DNA from: Cheilinus undulatus | Lineage: Eukaryota > Chordata > Actinopteri > Labriformes > Labridae | Reading direction: 5' to 3' | Assembly: GCF_018320785.1 (NCBI RefSeq) | Contig: NC_054866.1 | Span: forward strand, 40,463,000 to 40,526,999 | DNA length: 64,000 nt | Shown: positions 46,901 through 61,900 of the stretch, piece after piece | Layout of the letters: the number at the start of each line of letters is the position of its first letter | Position numbering within the stretch: position 1 is the first letter of the stretch | Made by a program: the position numbers and the translations under genes | Notes under the pieces: model-generated | What the model saw: only the letters and a program-made list of their open reading frames with translations | What the model was told of the DNA's origin: nothing | Database searches by the model: none

Positions 46901-49900
46901 CTTTAGACCTATTTTCTCAGTGGATGAAGAGTGTTTTATATACTTTAAGGAAAAATACTTGCTTTTTGCAACGTCAACCCCTTTTGCACCTTCCATGTGT
47001 TTTTTGTTTACTATTTTGCTCTTTTCAAGTCATTTTTATAGGGTTTGCTCGCGGGCATCCCCCAGTAATTCCTGTCATACCTCACAATGCTATGAACTAT
47101 GGGTAATCCCTCAGGTTAAGTCTGCAGATATGCCCACTCATTGAAAAGGGTGCATGAAGGGCTCAAAAAGTCTGTGAGTTATCCCTCATGCACTTTACGA
47201 TTTGACAGTGGGACAGCCCTAAGCCCTCGCGGACTTAGCAGGAGCGCTTCTCAAAGTCAGTGAGTGTGTGAGTGTGGACACTGAGACTGGGCCAGAGTCT
47301 CTCAGAAGTAAAGATGGGCAGAGGTTTCACAATCTGTGAAAAAACTGTGTCAAAAATTGTGGAACAATTTCAGACAAATAATCTTCAACAAAAAATTTCA
47401 AAGACTTTGAATATCTTACCATCTACAATAAATTATACCAAAAGATTCAGAGAATATAGAATCTATGTCCTCGAGAAATTATTGTCTGTCAACACAGTTC
47501 ACTGTGCCATCCCCAAATGTGAGTTAAAGCTGTAGTGTGCAAAGAAGAAGCCAAATGTGAATATGATCCAGGAACACCACTGTCTTCTCTGGGCCAAAGC
47601 TCATTTAAAAAGGACTGAGTCAAAACGGAAAACTGTTCTGTGGTCATAAGACTCAAAAATTGAAATTCTTTTGAAAGTCATAGATGCTGTGCCCTGTGAA
47701 CTTAAGAGGAGAGGGAACATCCAGCTAGTTATTGGCCCTAAACTGGCCCTAATTGGTTCTAAAGCCTGCATTTCTGATGGTAAGGGGTTGCATTAGTGCC
47801 AGTGGTGTGGACAGCTTGCACATATGGAAAAGAACTATCATTGATGAAAAGTACAAAGAGTGTTTAGAGCAACATATGCTTCCATCCAGACAATGTATCT
47901 TTCAGGGAAGGTCTTGCATAGTTCAGCAATATGATGCAAACACATACTGCATGCATCACAACAGCATGGCTTCGCAATAAAAAAGTCCAGGCTCTGAACT
48001 GGCCTGTCTTTACTCCAGACTTTTCATCAATTCAAAACATTTGGAGCATCACGAAACAAAAAATCCAGCAAAGAAGACTGAGAACTGTTGAGCAGCTAGA
48101 ATCCTAGAATCAGACAAGAATGGGACTGCATACCTCTCCCAAAACTCCAGCCACTGGTCTCCTCACTTCCCAGGAGTTAAAAGACTGTTTTTAGAGAAGA
48201 GGGGATGCTACACAAAAGTAAACATAGCCCTGTCCCTACATTTTTTAGATGTGCTGCTGCCATCAAATTCAAAACGAGCTAATAATTTTCATGAAATGGT
48301 AAAATGTCTCAGTTTCAACATCTGATGTGTTGTTTATGGTCTACTGTGAATAAAATACGGGTTTATGAGATTTGCAAATCATTGCATTCTATTTAATTTA
48401 CATTTTACACACTTCCTCGACTTTTTTAGAATTGGGATTTTATAAGAATCCTGAAAAGAACTGGGAAATGCTTTAGTACTCACTTATTAAGGATATTGTA
48501 TGTTGAAAGGGCCACTGAAGGTGTCAGCAGAATGCCATTCACACGAATGTTTCGTAAACATCCCACAAAGTCATGGGTCTTTATCTGGGCAGGATTCATC
48601 AATATAGATTCAACAGCCCTCAATCCACCAAATGTCATATTACTGCCAACGTCTAGTGTCCTGTGTGGATAAAAACATAGAGATCAACTATCAAGACAGC
48701 TTGAGAGGCTAAAATCAGACATTATTAGTAATTGTGCTTAGTTTATAATTCACAGCTACCTGTCTGAGCTGCTGCTGTCACTCTGAGAAAAACAAAATCC
48801 ACTGTTGTCAACATCCGTGCAGTTATCGACATGCAAGGAACCAATCTGTTGAAACACAAAAGTTATCAGTCTTTTTAGACATAACCATCACAACTTCTAT
48901 CTAAAAATGATCAACTGATTAACTTTGTGAATGATGACATTTTGAACACACATTGCCGATCCTCCTGGCAGTGACACTGTGAAAATATCCGTCCGCCACT
49001 TGCTTGTTTGTCTGCAGTCTCACAGGTCCTGAGTCCAGGTCATAAGAGAGCTGAACAGATCCATCCACAATCTCCAGAGCAAAGAACTCCCTGCTAGTGG
49101 ATCCTCCAGGGTTATACAGGAGCAGCGAGTCCCTCTGGACTGTTGCAAAGTCTAGGGAGATTAAATTAATCCTGCGATCCAAGGGGGGAAACTCCATGAA
49201 GGACAGCTCTTCAAAGCCGTAGCTCTGCTCTTCGCAGTGCGCTCCAGTATCTCCTAGGAGAAAAATGAAATAAACTGTTGGTCAATTTTAAAGGATGATA
49301 TGATAAAGTTGTCATAAATCTCATAAAATGCTGGTATTCCAACTCATAATTTGGGGAAATATGCACAGATGAAAAAGGTCACATACCTTACATGCATGGA
49401 GAGAAAAGATGATGGATTTTGAACACCCAGCAGTCCAGCACTAACATTTTAGTCTTAGTCTCCTTGATGAAAACTAAGCTTACAATTCATGAGAGTTTTT
49501 ATCACCAAAAAAAAAAAAAAAAAAAAACTAATTCAAGCTAGTCCCAGTCTTACTGCCCTCATGGAAAAAAGGCAGTTGAACATTTCTAGTCATAGTTTAG
49601 TTGACTGAATTAACACTTCTTTCTCTAAAGCCCCATATTGAAGAGAAAGATCCAAGAAGGACCTTGATGTAAGACTTTACAACAATACAAATTATAATAT
49701 AATACAAATAATACAAATAAGTGTTGGTAATTTTTCTTCTTACCAAATGGACAATGGCAAGTGAATCCTGTCTGTGAACTGGAGCAGCTGCCTTGAGCAC
49801 ATGGGCTTGATCTGCAGTAGTCGATGATTCCCTCACACATTGTACCTGGAAGAAGTAATCTCGACGTTAGAGAGAGTGTGGGTAAATCAAGAGGAATAAA

Positions 49901-52900
49901 TGTGTTTTATTTTAATGAACAAGCCAAAGCCTACCTTCAAAGCCAGGCACACACTGACACTGATATCCATCCTGAGTGGGAGTACAAGTCCCTCCATTCT
50001 GGCACTTCACCTCCAGGCATTCATCTCCATCAGCAGAGCAGACAGAGCCAGAGAAACCACTCGGACAGAGACAGTAGAAACTTCCTAAAGTATTCACACA
50101 GGTGCCTTTGTTCTTACAGGGATTCACCTTACATTCATCAATGTCGTCCTCACAGAGCGTCCCGGTGAAGCCGGCGGGACAGGAGCAGTTAAAAACCTCC
50201 TTCTGGGGCGATACAAAAATGACCGCCTCGCTTTCCAGAACGGCGACGTCCTGGCTGATGTAGATGTTTTTGTTGCATGTTGCTCCATTTTGGCATGGAC
50301 TGGTAAGACATGGATCATTGGTGATGTGAGATATCGTCACATTACTCTGCACCTCCAGCAGCCTTTTATGCCCTGCAGAGATACCACTGGCTACCTCTTT
50401 ACTGAGATATCGACCGTTGTAGTTTTTAACCGCAGCCAGTAGAAGGATTTCACTGCCAATCTGTTTGATTCCGAATACATGAGTCTTAGAGGCCTGTAGG
50501 TTGAAAAGACTATCCAGAGCTTTCACAAAACGCAAGTAATTACTGGACACAAATTCCTCTATAGAGGATGTAGACACATAGAATAATATGCAGCTATCTA
50601 TGGAGGCATTTGTGAAGCCTTTGTAGTTAACATAGATGCTGTTGTTGACAGGAAAGTGAAGCTGATCTGTAGCTTCCACAGTAAGGTTAAATGTAGCCTC
50701 GCCTTGAAAAGGAGATGACCAGAGCTCACATGTGCCATTAGATATCGTAAACATATTATGTGATCCACTTTTGATTGCACAGTTGAAAGTATCCAACTCA
50801 TCAGGGTCCTCAGGATGCACATTACCGATCATGCCTCCTTGGAAAGAGCTGCCGAAGTATTTTACCTCGATGACAATGTTTCTTGGCGTTGGAGGATTAT
50901 CGTTCTCATTGATGATGTTGATGCTGAACATCGCCGTTGATGACTGCTGAGGGATCCCTGCATCACAAACTGCCACCAGGATCTGATACAATGAGATTTC
51001 TTCACGATCAAGAGCCCTTGTAATGATGAGAAGTCCATCAGCAGTGAGTGAAAAGGCGTCATCTGTCAAAGGATTTACCAACCAGAAAGTAAAAGGGCCT
51101 TGGTTTGGCGACAAATCGGAGTCAGATGCATTCAATCTGGCGACAATGGTGCCCTGTGGCTGATTTTCCTCTACATGAGCTTCGGTGAAAGTGAGCTTGG
51201 GAGCATTGTCATTGACATCCTCAATAGTTATGATGACGTTAGTTGTCCCAGTAGCAGGAGGGGAGCCGTTATCAGTGGCTATAAGGGTCAGATTATAAAA
51301 GGACCAGAGCTCTCTGTCAAGAGGTGAGTTGACCGAAATTAAACCACTGGATGGGTTAACAGCAAAAGAGAAGTTAGTGTTTCCATTCTCAATACTGAAA
51401 ACGAAATGGTTCCAGTCCATGAAGGAGTCATCATCCAGGGCACTCACAGTTGTCACAGATGTCCCGACCAGACTGTCTTCAGACATGTTTGCCTTATAAA
51501 GCACGGACGTGAACACAGGTGCTTCATTTGTGTCGATCACAGTGACATGGACTGGCACCTCATCTTCATCCATGCCAGTAATAACCCCAGGATTCTTTGC
51601 CAGGACTTTCAAATCCATGTTGCTATTTCCTTGCTTCCTCAAACTGCGAGTTGTGAAGATTTCTCCGGAGAGGTTGTTGATGTCAAAGCCTGTGTATTTA
51701 TTTTGACCGAACATCAAGTAGAACACTTGACCTTCTGGGCCTTGGTCATCATCTGTAGCTGCCACTTTACCGATCACAGTCCCAACAGGAGCATTTTTAA
51801 ACACTGAGAAGCTAAACTCTTTCTCATTAAATCTAGGTTTGAACTCATTGACATCTGAGATTTGAATGACAACATGCGCCAAACTAAACAAAGCACGACC
51901 GCCAGTGTTCGACGCCTTGATTGTTACACCAAAGCTCTGCTCTTGCTCATAATCGAAGACGACTAAAGTGGTGACTGTGCCGTTTCTTGAATCGATTGCA
52001 AATTTATCCACATGCCCAGCAATGAAGGAGTAAACTATATGCGCATTTACACCTGAATCAGCATCTTCAGCCTTTACATTGAGGATATTTCTTCCAATGT
52101 CTGAGTTCTCAGGCACAGAAATGATGTACTCTAAGGATGAAAACACGGGAGGATTGTCATTCACGTCCATAACTACCACTGTTACATTCAACACGCCAGT
52201 TTTTGACACCCAGCCACCATCCATAGCTTTGATCCGCAGATGATAAATACTTTCTGCTTCAAAGTCGAGCTCTCTGATGAGCGTCAGCAGCCCAGACGTT
52301 TCCCCTACAGAGAAAGGTAAATACTGATTTTCCAGGGTAATGCGGTACATGATGGCACCGTTTGAACCATAATCCTTATCATCTGCTTGGATTTTTCCAA
52401 TTACTGATCCAACAGACAAGTCTTCAGGGATAGAAAAGGTGACATCTGGCTCTCCGAAGCTTGGAGGAAACTGATTCCTTCCGGTAATTTCAAAAAGGAT
52501 TTCAACCTGTGATGATAAAGAGGGAGAGCCGTGATCTTTTGCCAGCACGACTAACGTGAGAAATGCATTCATACTTTCAGCTATACTTTGATTTAACATG
52601 AGTTTTCCATCGTCTGGATGGATCCAAAAGAAACTAGAGGCATTACCTCTTTTTAGAAAATATTCAACACCATTAGTGCTGTTGTTGGCATCCTGATCTA
52701 TTGCTGTAAACTGAGCCACTTCAGCACCAACAGACAAGTGATACGGGATAGCAATCAGAGGCTTTGGAGGTATAAAAACAGGTGAGTGGTGGTTATATGG
52801 CTCTAGTCTCACTGTGACGGTGACATTACTATGCAAAGGAGAGCTTCCACAATCATATGCAAAGACTATGAATTGGTAGATTTCTGAGGCAGAATCCTTT

Positions 52901-55900
52901 AGCATCAGTGGCTGCTTTGTGTAGATTTCCCCAGTGGTAGCATTCACCCAAAACTCCTCATTTGGAGGTTCAATGACGTACAGAATCTCACCGTTAAGCC
53001 CCAAGTCTGCATCTGCAGCTATGACCTGCATTACAAACACTACTTTATCTTTTGTTTCAGGGAGGACAGCAGTGTAAAAGTGATTAGCAAATACTGGTGT
53101 GTTATCATTTACATCTGCAACCACTACAGTGACGTCAGTGCTGATGCTCCACGCTGAATCATTTGCATTAACTCTCAAGATATAATGATCCTCCACCTCT
53201 CTGTCTAGGGGTCTTCTCACAGTGATGAAGCCATTAATGTAGTCAATATCAAATGGAATATCCTCATTTTGGCTGATTATAGAGTAATTAATCACTGCGT
53301 TAGGACCAGCGTCATCATCAGTGGCGGTGACGTGTATGATCGTGTGTCCAATAGGGGAATCCTCCGACACCACAGTGAGGAAAATCTGTGAAAAACGAGG
53401 CGCATTGTCATTTCTGTCCAAAACGACCACGATAACAGTGGCGTTTTCTCTGTTGAAAGGGTTATTCAGCTCTGAAGCTTCAACAGTTAAATGAAATTCA
53501 GGGTTAATTTCTCTGTCTAAACTTGCAGTGGTGCTAAGTAAACCAGTTTCAGGGTCAATTGTGAAAAAGCTATCAGTATTTCCTTTAGTGATGTTGTAAT
53601 GCACTGTGCCATAGCTGCCTGAATCAGCATCAATAGCAAGAACATCACAGACAAAAGATGGCGGGGAGTTCTCAAAAACCTCACATCTGTACTCAGCTTG
53701 GGTAAAATGCGGGCCGTTGTCGTTGACGTCACTGATGTTTATGTGAATTTCCTCAAATGATGAGAAAGGAGCCAAGCCGGAGTCTCGGGCTTCTATCAAT
53801 AAAATAAACTCCTTCTTACTCTCATAATCCAAAGGGCTCTCCACTGTCAGTGCTCCGCTTAATTGCTCCACATGAAACATGTCCTCAAAGTTCCCAGAGG
53901 CGAGATAAAAAGAGACGGGTTCAGCTCTGGTGCTGACTGCAGAGACGACGGCCACTAGTGTTCCCACCGGCTCGTCCTCTGAGAGAGAATAACTGAGAAC
54001 ATCCACTTTCATTTCTGGAAACTCTGAAATGTTCTGAAAGCGGATGCTGATAGTAGTGATGTCGAATTTGGGGTTTTCTCCAGCGTCTTCCACATGCACA
54101 TTGATGGTGATGTCTTCTGTTCTCTGGAGTGAACTGGAAGTAAATACAGTGCCGCTATATGGGTGGATGGAAAACAGATCAGAACTGGGTCCATATAATA
54201 AATAATGAAGCTCTGCATTCATGTCAGTATCTCCATCTGTTGCTCTGACTGCACAAACAACTGAACCTGTTGGGAAAAAGAAGAGCTATAAACACATAAA
54301 ATTCAGTTTTTTTTAAGTCATCAATACTATTTTTATAGAGCTCTTAAGTGGGGCTCAAAGCTCTTACCTGGAGCCATCTCTGTGGGCACGTAGGCCACAT
54401 AGGGGCTGTTCATAAACTGAGGCCAATGGTCATTAACATCTCCAATGAGCACAGTAACAAGCACTGAGCTTGACAGAGGTTTAGTAGGATGTTTATCACT
54501 GCCAATCACCACCAGTCTGTAGATAGCGACTGTCTCTCTGTCCAGGACGTTGGTTGTAGACAGCTCTCCAGATGTTTCATCAATGGTGAATGGCACATCG
54601 AGGTTCTCCAGGGAATATCTGAAAGAGAGCCAAAAGGTGCAACAGAGAGTTGATCTCTTTAAAGTACAAATACACAGGTATATAGAATTCAAAGTGATTT
54701 CCAGCGATGCTTATGCAGTGAAATAAAAAGTCTCTTTACCTTATTTCCCCATTGATACCTTCATCAATGTCCGATGCTGTAATCATGGCGAACACAGTGC
54801 CTGTAGGACTGTCCTCAGACACTATGGTGTTGTAGATTTCCTCATTAAACTCTGGTTGATTATCATTGATATCATCTACCATAACGTGTACAGTTAGTGT
54901 TCCTGTTAAAGGTGGCAATCCTAAACGACAGAGTAAATAATAACTTATTAAAATATTTAAGGCAACCATGAAAATTTGGCATATCTCAGTTTCCATCTGA
55001 AGTACCTGAATCCACAGCAATGATGGTAACTTGGTACGATGGTTCCTTCTCTCGGTCCAGGCTTTGCAGGATTCGAAAAGTGCCACTGGGAGTGACAGAG
55101 AACAAACCGTTGTTGTTTCCATTCTGTATGAAGTATGTCAGCTGGCTGTTGACGCCCAAATCATCATCCAAAGCTGAGACCTGGTTGGAAAAAGAGAAAA
55201 GAGTCCTAGAAATCAACATCAAATTACAAAAAAAACAACAACAACAACAACAATAATCTTCCCGTGGTTTCACTATAAAGCAAAGGAATGCAATTACCTG
55301 AGGCCTTGTGTGCCAGGGGGGCCTCATAATAAGTAAAATTGTGCTTGAAATGTGAGGCATACTTTAAAAATGATTTTAAATATCAGCATGAGTGTTCAAA
55401 ATGTAAGTAAGGTGCTCAGAGTGTCTGAAATTACATTAAAAAAATAGCTAATTTTGACTTCAGCTTTCCTTTTTAGTATCTGTGACTTCATTCTTACATA
55501 CAACCAAAGTTCCAAAAAACTTGGGACAAATTAAAACAGAATGTAATGATTTGCAAATCTCACAAGCCCATATTTTAATTCACCATTAAACATAAACAAC
55601 ATATCAGATGTTGAAAATGAAACATTGTATAATTCAATAAAAAAAAAAAAATATTAGCTCAATTTGAATTTAATGGCAGCAACACTTCTAAAAAAGTAGA
55701 GATGGGGCAACAAAAGGCTGGAAAGGTTAACTGACAACAGGTAAGTTACATGACTAAGTATGAAACTCACATTTAAGAGAAGCAGAGTCTCTCGGAAGTA
55801 AGGATGGGCAGAGGTTCACCAATCTGGGAAACTTTACCTAAAGCTGCGAAATAATTTCAAAAAACTATTCCTCAATGTAAAATTCTAAAGACTTAGAATA

Positions 55901-58900
55901 TCCTGTCATCTACAGTACATAATATCATCAAAAGATTCAGAGAATATGGAGAACAAGAGACAAGGATGAAGGTCAACATTGAAGCTGAACTGGCCTGCCT
56001 GCAGTCCAGATCTTTCACCAATAGAAAAAAACTGGTGCATCATAAAACATCTACTTTTTATTTGAGACATGCTAATCTAGTGAGATGTGGAAACTTTGAG
56101 TTTACGTATCCTGTAGTTATGTAGTTCAGTGGCTTCACTTCTTGAAAAGAAATGCTTCAAAATATTTTTCTTCGCTTGCTATTATTGCTTAAAGCAAAAT
56201 GGAGAAGTGACTCAAATTGCCTCTTTGCCTGAGGGCCCAAATTAAGAAAACTGCCTCTGTACTCCATCAAGCGGCTGCGCCTGGAGTTGAAAAATTAAGA
56301 CAATGTGAAAGTACAACAAAAACAAAGCAATTCTTTATCTTCATGAGCAACAAACTGTACCGGGGGGGATTATTTTTTTCAACAAATCCTCTGTTTTGGT
56401 TTTAAGAGGGAGACAATTTAGCATAATTAGGGGCATGTCTGATATGACTGCAAGCCAGCAAATATAGCTGTTTGTCAGAAGCATAAGGCCTACCTCAGCT
56501 ACAGCTTTTTGCCGTTTCTAGTTTCATCTGATTTGCTTAAAAAGAAAAGTTGATGTCACTCAGACTTACTCCCATATTCCAAACATTTTTGCACTGAGCA
56601 AACTCTTCAGCTAAAAAGAGACTGTAGTACCTGGTGTATTAGCTGGTATGGATCATCCTCGTTCTCCATGACGTGTATGGTCAGTGTCTCTGGAGTAAAA
56701 GTGGGTGTAAAGTCATTGACATCCAACACTGTGACACTGATAGCAGCAGTAGCAGATCTGGGTAAACCCCCTCGATCTACAGCTGTTATTATGAAGTCAT
56801 AGTTTGAACGCATCTCCCTGTCTAGTTTCTCCATCACACTAACAACACCTTGAACTGAGTCCACCACAAATGGACTCGCCTGGGTCAGCCTGTACCGCAC
56901 TTGTCCATTTTCTCCAATGTCACCATCAAGGGCGTGAACTTGAAGCAGGCTGGTCCCTCTTCGGATGTCCTCCCTGACTGTGAGGCTGTAGGTGCTCTGG
57001 GAGAACTCAGGGACGTTGTCATTGACATCTTCAACATGAGCTGTTAGATTCATGGTGGTTTTCATCCTCGATGAGCCTCTGTCTGACGCTGTAACAGTGA
57101 TCACCAGGGTATCTACCTTTTCTCTGTCTAATTCCTCCTCCAGGTAGATGTGACCACGTCTTTCATCAATGCTAAACAAGCCTCCAGAAGGGTTGTTTAA
57201 ATAATATAAAACTTCCCCATTTGAACCTGTGTCTTCATCCTCTGCCTGTACAGTCATCACGACAGAGTGGAGAGCAGCATCCTCTGGTATGGTGAACATT
57301 TTGGCTGACACAAACACTGGAGCATTGTCGTTGATATCATGAACATCCACTGTAACACGTGCAGTGCTGGTGAGCTGCAAAGACACAGGCTGGGCACAGT
57401 CACTGGCCATCACTGTCAGGTTGTAGGAGGATTGTTTCTCTCTGTCTAACTCTGTTTTCAGACATAAACTACCAACAGAGTTAATAAAGAACACCCCCTC
57501 TTCATCTCCACTGACCACTCTCACTGTAAAGTCCCTGTTGACACCTAGTAGAAAGGAAAAGACAATAGATGGCGTTATCACAAATGATGGATCACAATAT
57601 TTAATCAAGAGAAATAAAGACAGTTGCAGTTTGCCACCGACACACAGATACCAAATCTGTTTTGCTGCTAAGTGCATATAATAAACATGTAATTTAACTA
57701 AAATTACTTCAAACAGACAGTATTTAGATTCTGCTGCCAGGGGGCTCTTAGCCAACACTATATCAAAAGAGACAAGTACAGATCTGCTCAGTTCTGCCCT
57801 CTGATTGCTTCTCATTTTAAATGTACAGTAAAAGTATGCACCCCCTTGAATGTTTGCTGTAGGGATGCTTCTCGGCAGCCATCCCTGGAAGGCTTGTAAA
57901 GGTAGAGGGTAAAATGGATGCAGCAAAATATAAGAAAATCCTGAAGGAAAATTTCAGTCAGTCTGCAAGAGAACTACGGCTTGGGAGGAGATTTATTTTC
58001 CAACAAGACAGTGGCCCGAAGCATACAGCGATGGCTACACAGAAATGGTTTAAAGACATGGTGAATGTTCTGGAGTGGCTGAGCCAAAACCCAGACTTCA
58101 ATCCAACAGAGATTTGTGGCTGGACTTGAAAAGGGCTGTCCTCAACTAAGAAATATTAATAAAAATAGAAGCAGTATTTAATTCAGTTGTTATAGATATT
58201 TAACTGCAAAAAGTCAGTTTTCATGGCAAATGTGAAAGTAAAATGTACAGATGCAACCTTCCAGCCAAAAATAAAGTTTTCCAGTTGTGTTTCCAGTAAG
58301 ATGCAATCAAACTAATAGATAATTTTCCATGTTTTGGAGTGCTGGTAGCATAGTGATTATGTCTGTGAGCATTTTGTACAGAGGTTGTTGTCTGAGAAGT
58401 GAGTGGTCTGGGTTTAAATCTGGCCTGTGACTCCTTCCACGTATGCCATGCCCCACTCTCTCTGTCTTCCTATTGTTGACTCTTTCCACTGTCCTATCTT
58501 AATAAAGACACAGAAACACTAAATAACGCTAAGTCCTATGTCTGGACTCCACTCTCTGAGTGTAGCCCATATAACCAACTGGTGTGTAAATTTAAGTGAC
58601 TTACTTGTTTCAGTCATCCTTGCTTTTCCTCACACTTGAGTGGCAGATTGAGCTCACCAAGCACAGGTCAGTCCAATTACTGGGGCAACATTTTTCCTAG
58701 GAATATCTTTTATTGCTATGATAAACTCAAAGATGAGGATAATGTGTATGCCAATGGCAGGGAAGTATATATCTCTGGGGGAAATCCTATCATACATAGT
58801 TACAGAAACTCATTAGCTTTGTCTGAACTGCACTCTGCAATGAGAATTGTCAATTTGACCTTGCTTAATTGCTTGGACCCATAAATCCCCATGTGCTAAA

Positions 58901-61900
58901 GAGAAAAAAGAGAAGATAAGGGGCAGTAAAAACAATTTCTGGATTTGCAGTGTATGAGGCATAACTATATAGTATTAGACTCTGTACTATACATGTAAAA
59001 AGGGGTTCTTTTGCAAATTTAAATAAAATTAGGATTTTTAATTAAGTTAACCCCTATTTTTTCATAGTTTAGGAGTTGATGTCATCATATTAAAATAGGA
59101 TGGTGATAAACAATTAGCGAAATATTATCAGCATTCAGCAGCGTTGAATGCTTCAAGATCTTTTATTTGACTGTTATATTGCTATCTGTACTAGTATTTA
59201 TTCCTTGTTATTCTATTGAAGTATGCATTTATTTGCTTAAAAATACATTCTCTTGATTTATTGTAAATATCTTTCTTGAATTATAGTATATTACTGAGAA
59301 AGACTGGCCAGGAAGAGAGGGTTTATTGAATGAAGCACTGACTGTTCTTCATGTTATCTAACTGTTAATTATACTGGTGTGAATTCATGCAATGTTACTG
59401 ATACATGAGGATGCATTTATACCTGCTCAAGTAAAAGAGTAAAGAGTTTGAATTCTTGGTTAATTTGTCCAAAAATATTTGCCCTTCACATGCATGTGTG
59501 AAGAAAACTGAACTAATGTATGAATATGAGACAGAAAACCACATGGCAAAGCACAAATAAAACCTGGCAAGCAGAAGCAGACCCAAGTCCAATCATCTCC
59601 TCTGACTACCATTATTTATCTAATAAAAAAAAATAGGGCTGTCAAACAATTACATTTTAGCTGTAATCAAACTCAGAATTTCTGAGGTTAATCTCCTTTG
59701 TTGTCACATGTTAAACTTCCACTATTAAGCATGTAAAGTTGTTTTTCTTTCATTTTGAACTTTTGCTTGATCTTAAACTAAGGGTAATGACTCCCTGTGT
59801 GGATATAGACTTGCTTTTATCCTGAAAAAAAAAAGGAACTTTGGGTAGACCAAGGATCATGACATGAACATAATCACTGAAAAGGAAACTGGTTATGGAC
59901 TGAAAAGTCAAATAAATGTGTGCTAACACAAGGTGCAGATGACTTTTGGCTCATTAACAGACATGAGATATGAAGGAGCGGTGGTGAACTTATTTTACAT
60001 CACTGTGGCTGCAGAGAGACACTGCAGAGGCTCAATTTGTGTGCTGAAAGACACAATAAAACATTCAGTTAATGTAATTAAATAAGTAAATGTATTAATT
60101 ATGGACCTTTTAGACTTGCAATAAATGCATTATGCTGATTACTCTAAACCCTAACCTAACCCTCTAATATCAACTCTCTGTAAATAAACAAATGCAGATT
60201 TGTTTTAGCAGGTGTGATAGGGGAATATTTTTGAGGATTGTTTTTGATAGTTTTGTAACATCTAGATGCTGTGATGAATAGTATTATTGAAAGATTGAAA
60301 CTCTTGGTTGTTTTTGGCTAAATGAATTATAGGTATGAATTGTCATGAAACCTCAGCTTGGTTTATAGTGTTTTCCTGTATGAAATGTAGTTTGTAATGG
60401 TGTAAGGGTTGCCTTTAAGTGCAGTGCATTCAGAAAGTATTCAGACCCCCTTCACTTTGCTCTGCAGGCAGTTCCTTTGACCTCACATCTCACACAATTC
60501 GTGCAGGACCCTATCAGCATCCCTGAATGCGTCAGTGATTGGCAGTCTAATGAGCAGTTGAACAGCTGTACCTAAGGAAGCGATCAGTGAGTGAACATCA
60601 GCTGTATTTTTTTTAACTCACCATCATCTTTATCAGACACATTTAAAGACAAGAAGCAAGTGCCGGCCCGTGTGTCCTCCAACAATGATGCAGAAAAAGT
60701 TTCCTGACTGAAGAGAGGGGGATTGTCATTCACATCCAACACGTTGAAGTACACCCTGACACTGGATACCCACTGAGAGTCCCACTGCTGCAGCGCCACA
60801 GAGAGTATGTAAAATCTTTGTACTTCAAAATCCAGACTGCGGGACAAAAGGAACTCCCCTGAGAGGGGGCTGAGGAGAAACAGGTTCTCTCCATCATCCT
60901 CCAGGACTGAGTATGTGATAGGCGTGAGACTCTCAGACCCTGTTTCCACTTTTCCCACAACTGTTCCTGTCGAGACAACACAACCTTTAGCAACACTACT
61001 GGGAGAATTACTGTTCTTAATTAATAAAATACTGATCTAAGAAAAAATGTACATGCATTTTAAGAATGTTTACCTTAATTTCTCTTCAAAATAACTGTCA
61101 GCTAACATTATGCACTCGTATCTTATTTTCACAGTTTAAGGCCTTTCTGCACAGATGACTGACCTGGTGCTGTGTCTTCTTTCACTTCAAATGAATAAAC
61201 ACTTTTGGAGAAAGCCATCTGTGTTCGCCATCTGCTATGAGGGTGAAGGCTGCTGGTGCCATGATTGGGCACAGCATCAATAGATGTATAATACCATGAG
61301 GGGGGAATATGCTGCCCAGGGACAATATCTGCAGACTGTCTTCCACCACTCACATTGACTGGATTTCCGGGTGAAGGTCGATGACAGGATGTTGTATTAA
61401 ACACCTGAGAAACAACAGAATAGAAAGAGGGCCGTTGGTTTCTAGTCTTAAGTATTTTATAGATACACAGGATTAGCCCCTGACAAACCAGTGAACTGGC
61501 CCACCTTAGTTGATATTTATTTACGATGTCAGTGCATGTGTGTTGTATCAGTAACATTGTTGCTAGCATTCTGGCTAACAGCTAACTCATTTTGGAGCTG
61601 AAAAGTGTGTCAACCAATTATTGGGTCTGATGTTAAAGCTGTTTAATCATGCAATTTTAAACAGTTCTTCACCTTTCATTTCCACCAATTATAACCCATT
61701 GTCAACAACTTTTGCTACTTTTAACACATTTCCACCATATTTTTGCCATTTCGCCAATCTTTGCCACTTTGAACCAGTTTCACCACTTTTCACTGACTTT
61801 GAAACTTATAATCCATTTTTGACCATTTTTTTCCACTTTTAACACCTTTTCACCTGTTTTTTTCCCTTGTTACAACTATTTGCCCCTTCTAACCCATTTT

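Noticed and set aside
60148-60162. Interstitial telomeric repeat (CCCTAA)
   Set aside because: Only about three imperfect units, within chance expectation in AT-rich DNA.
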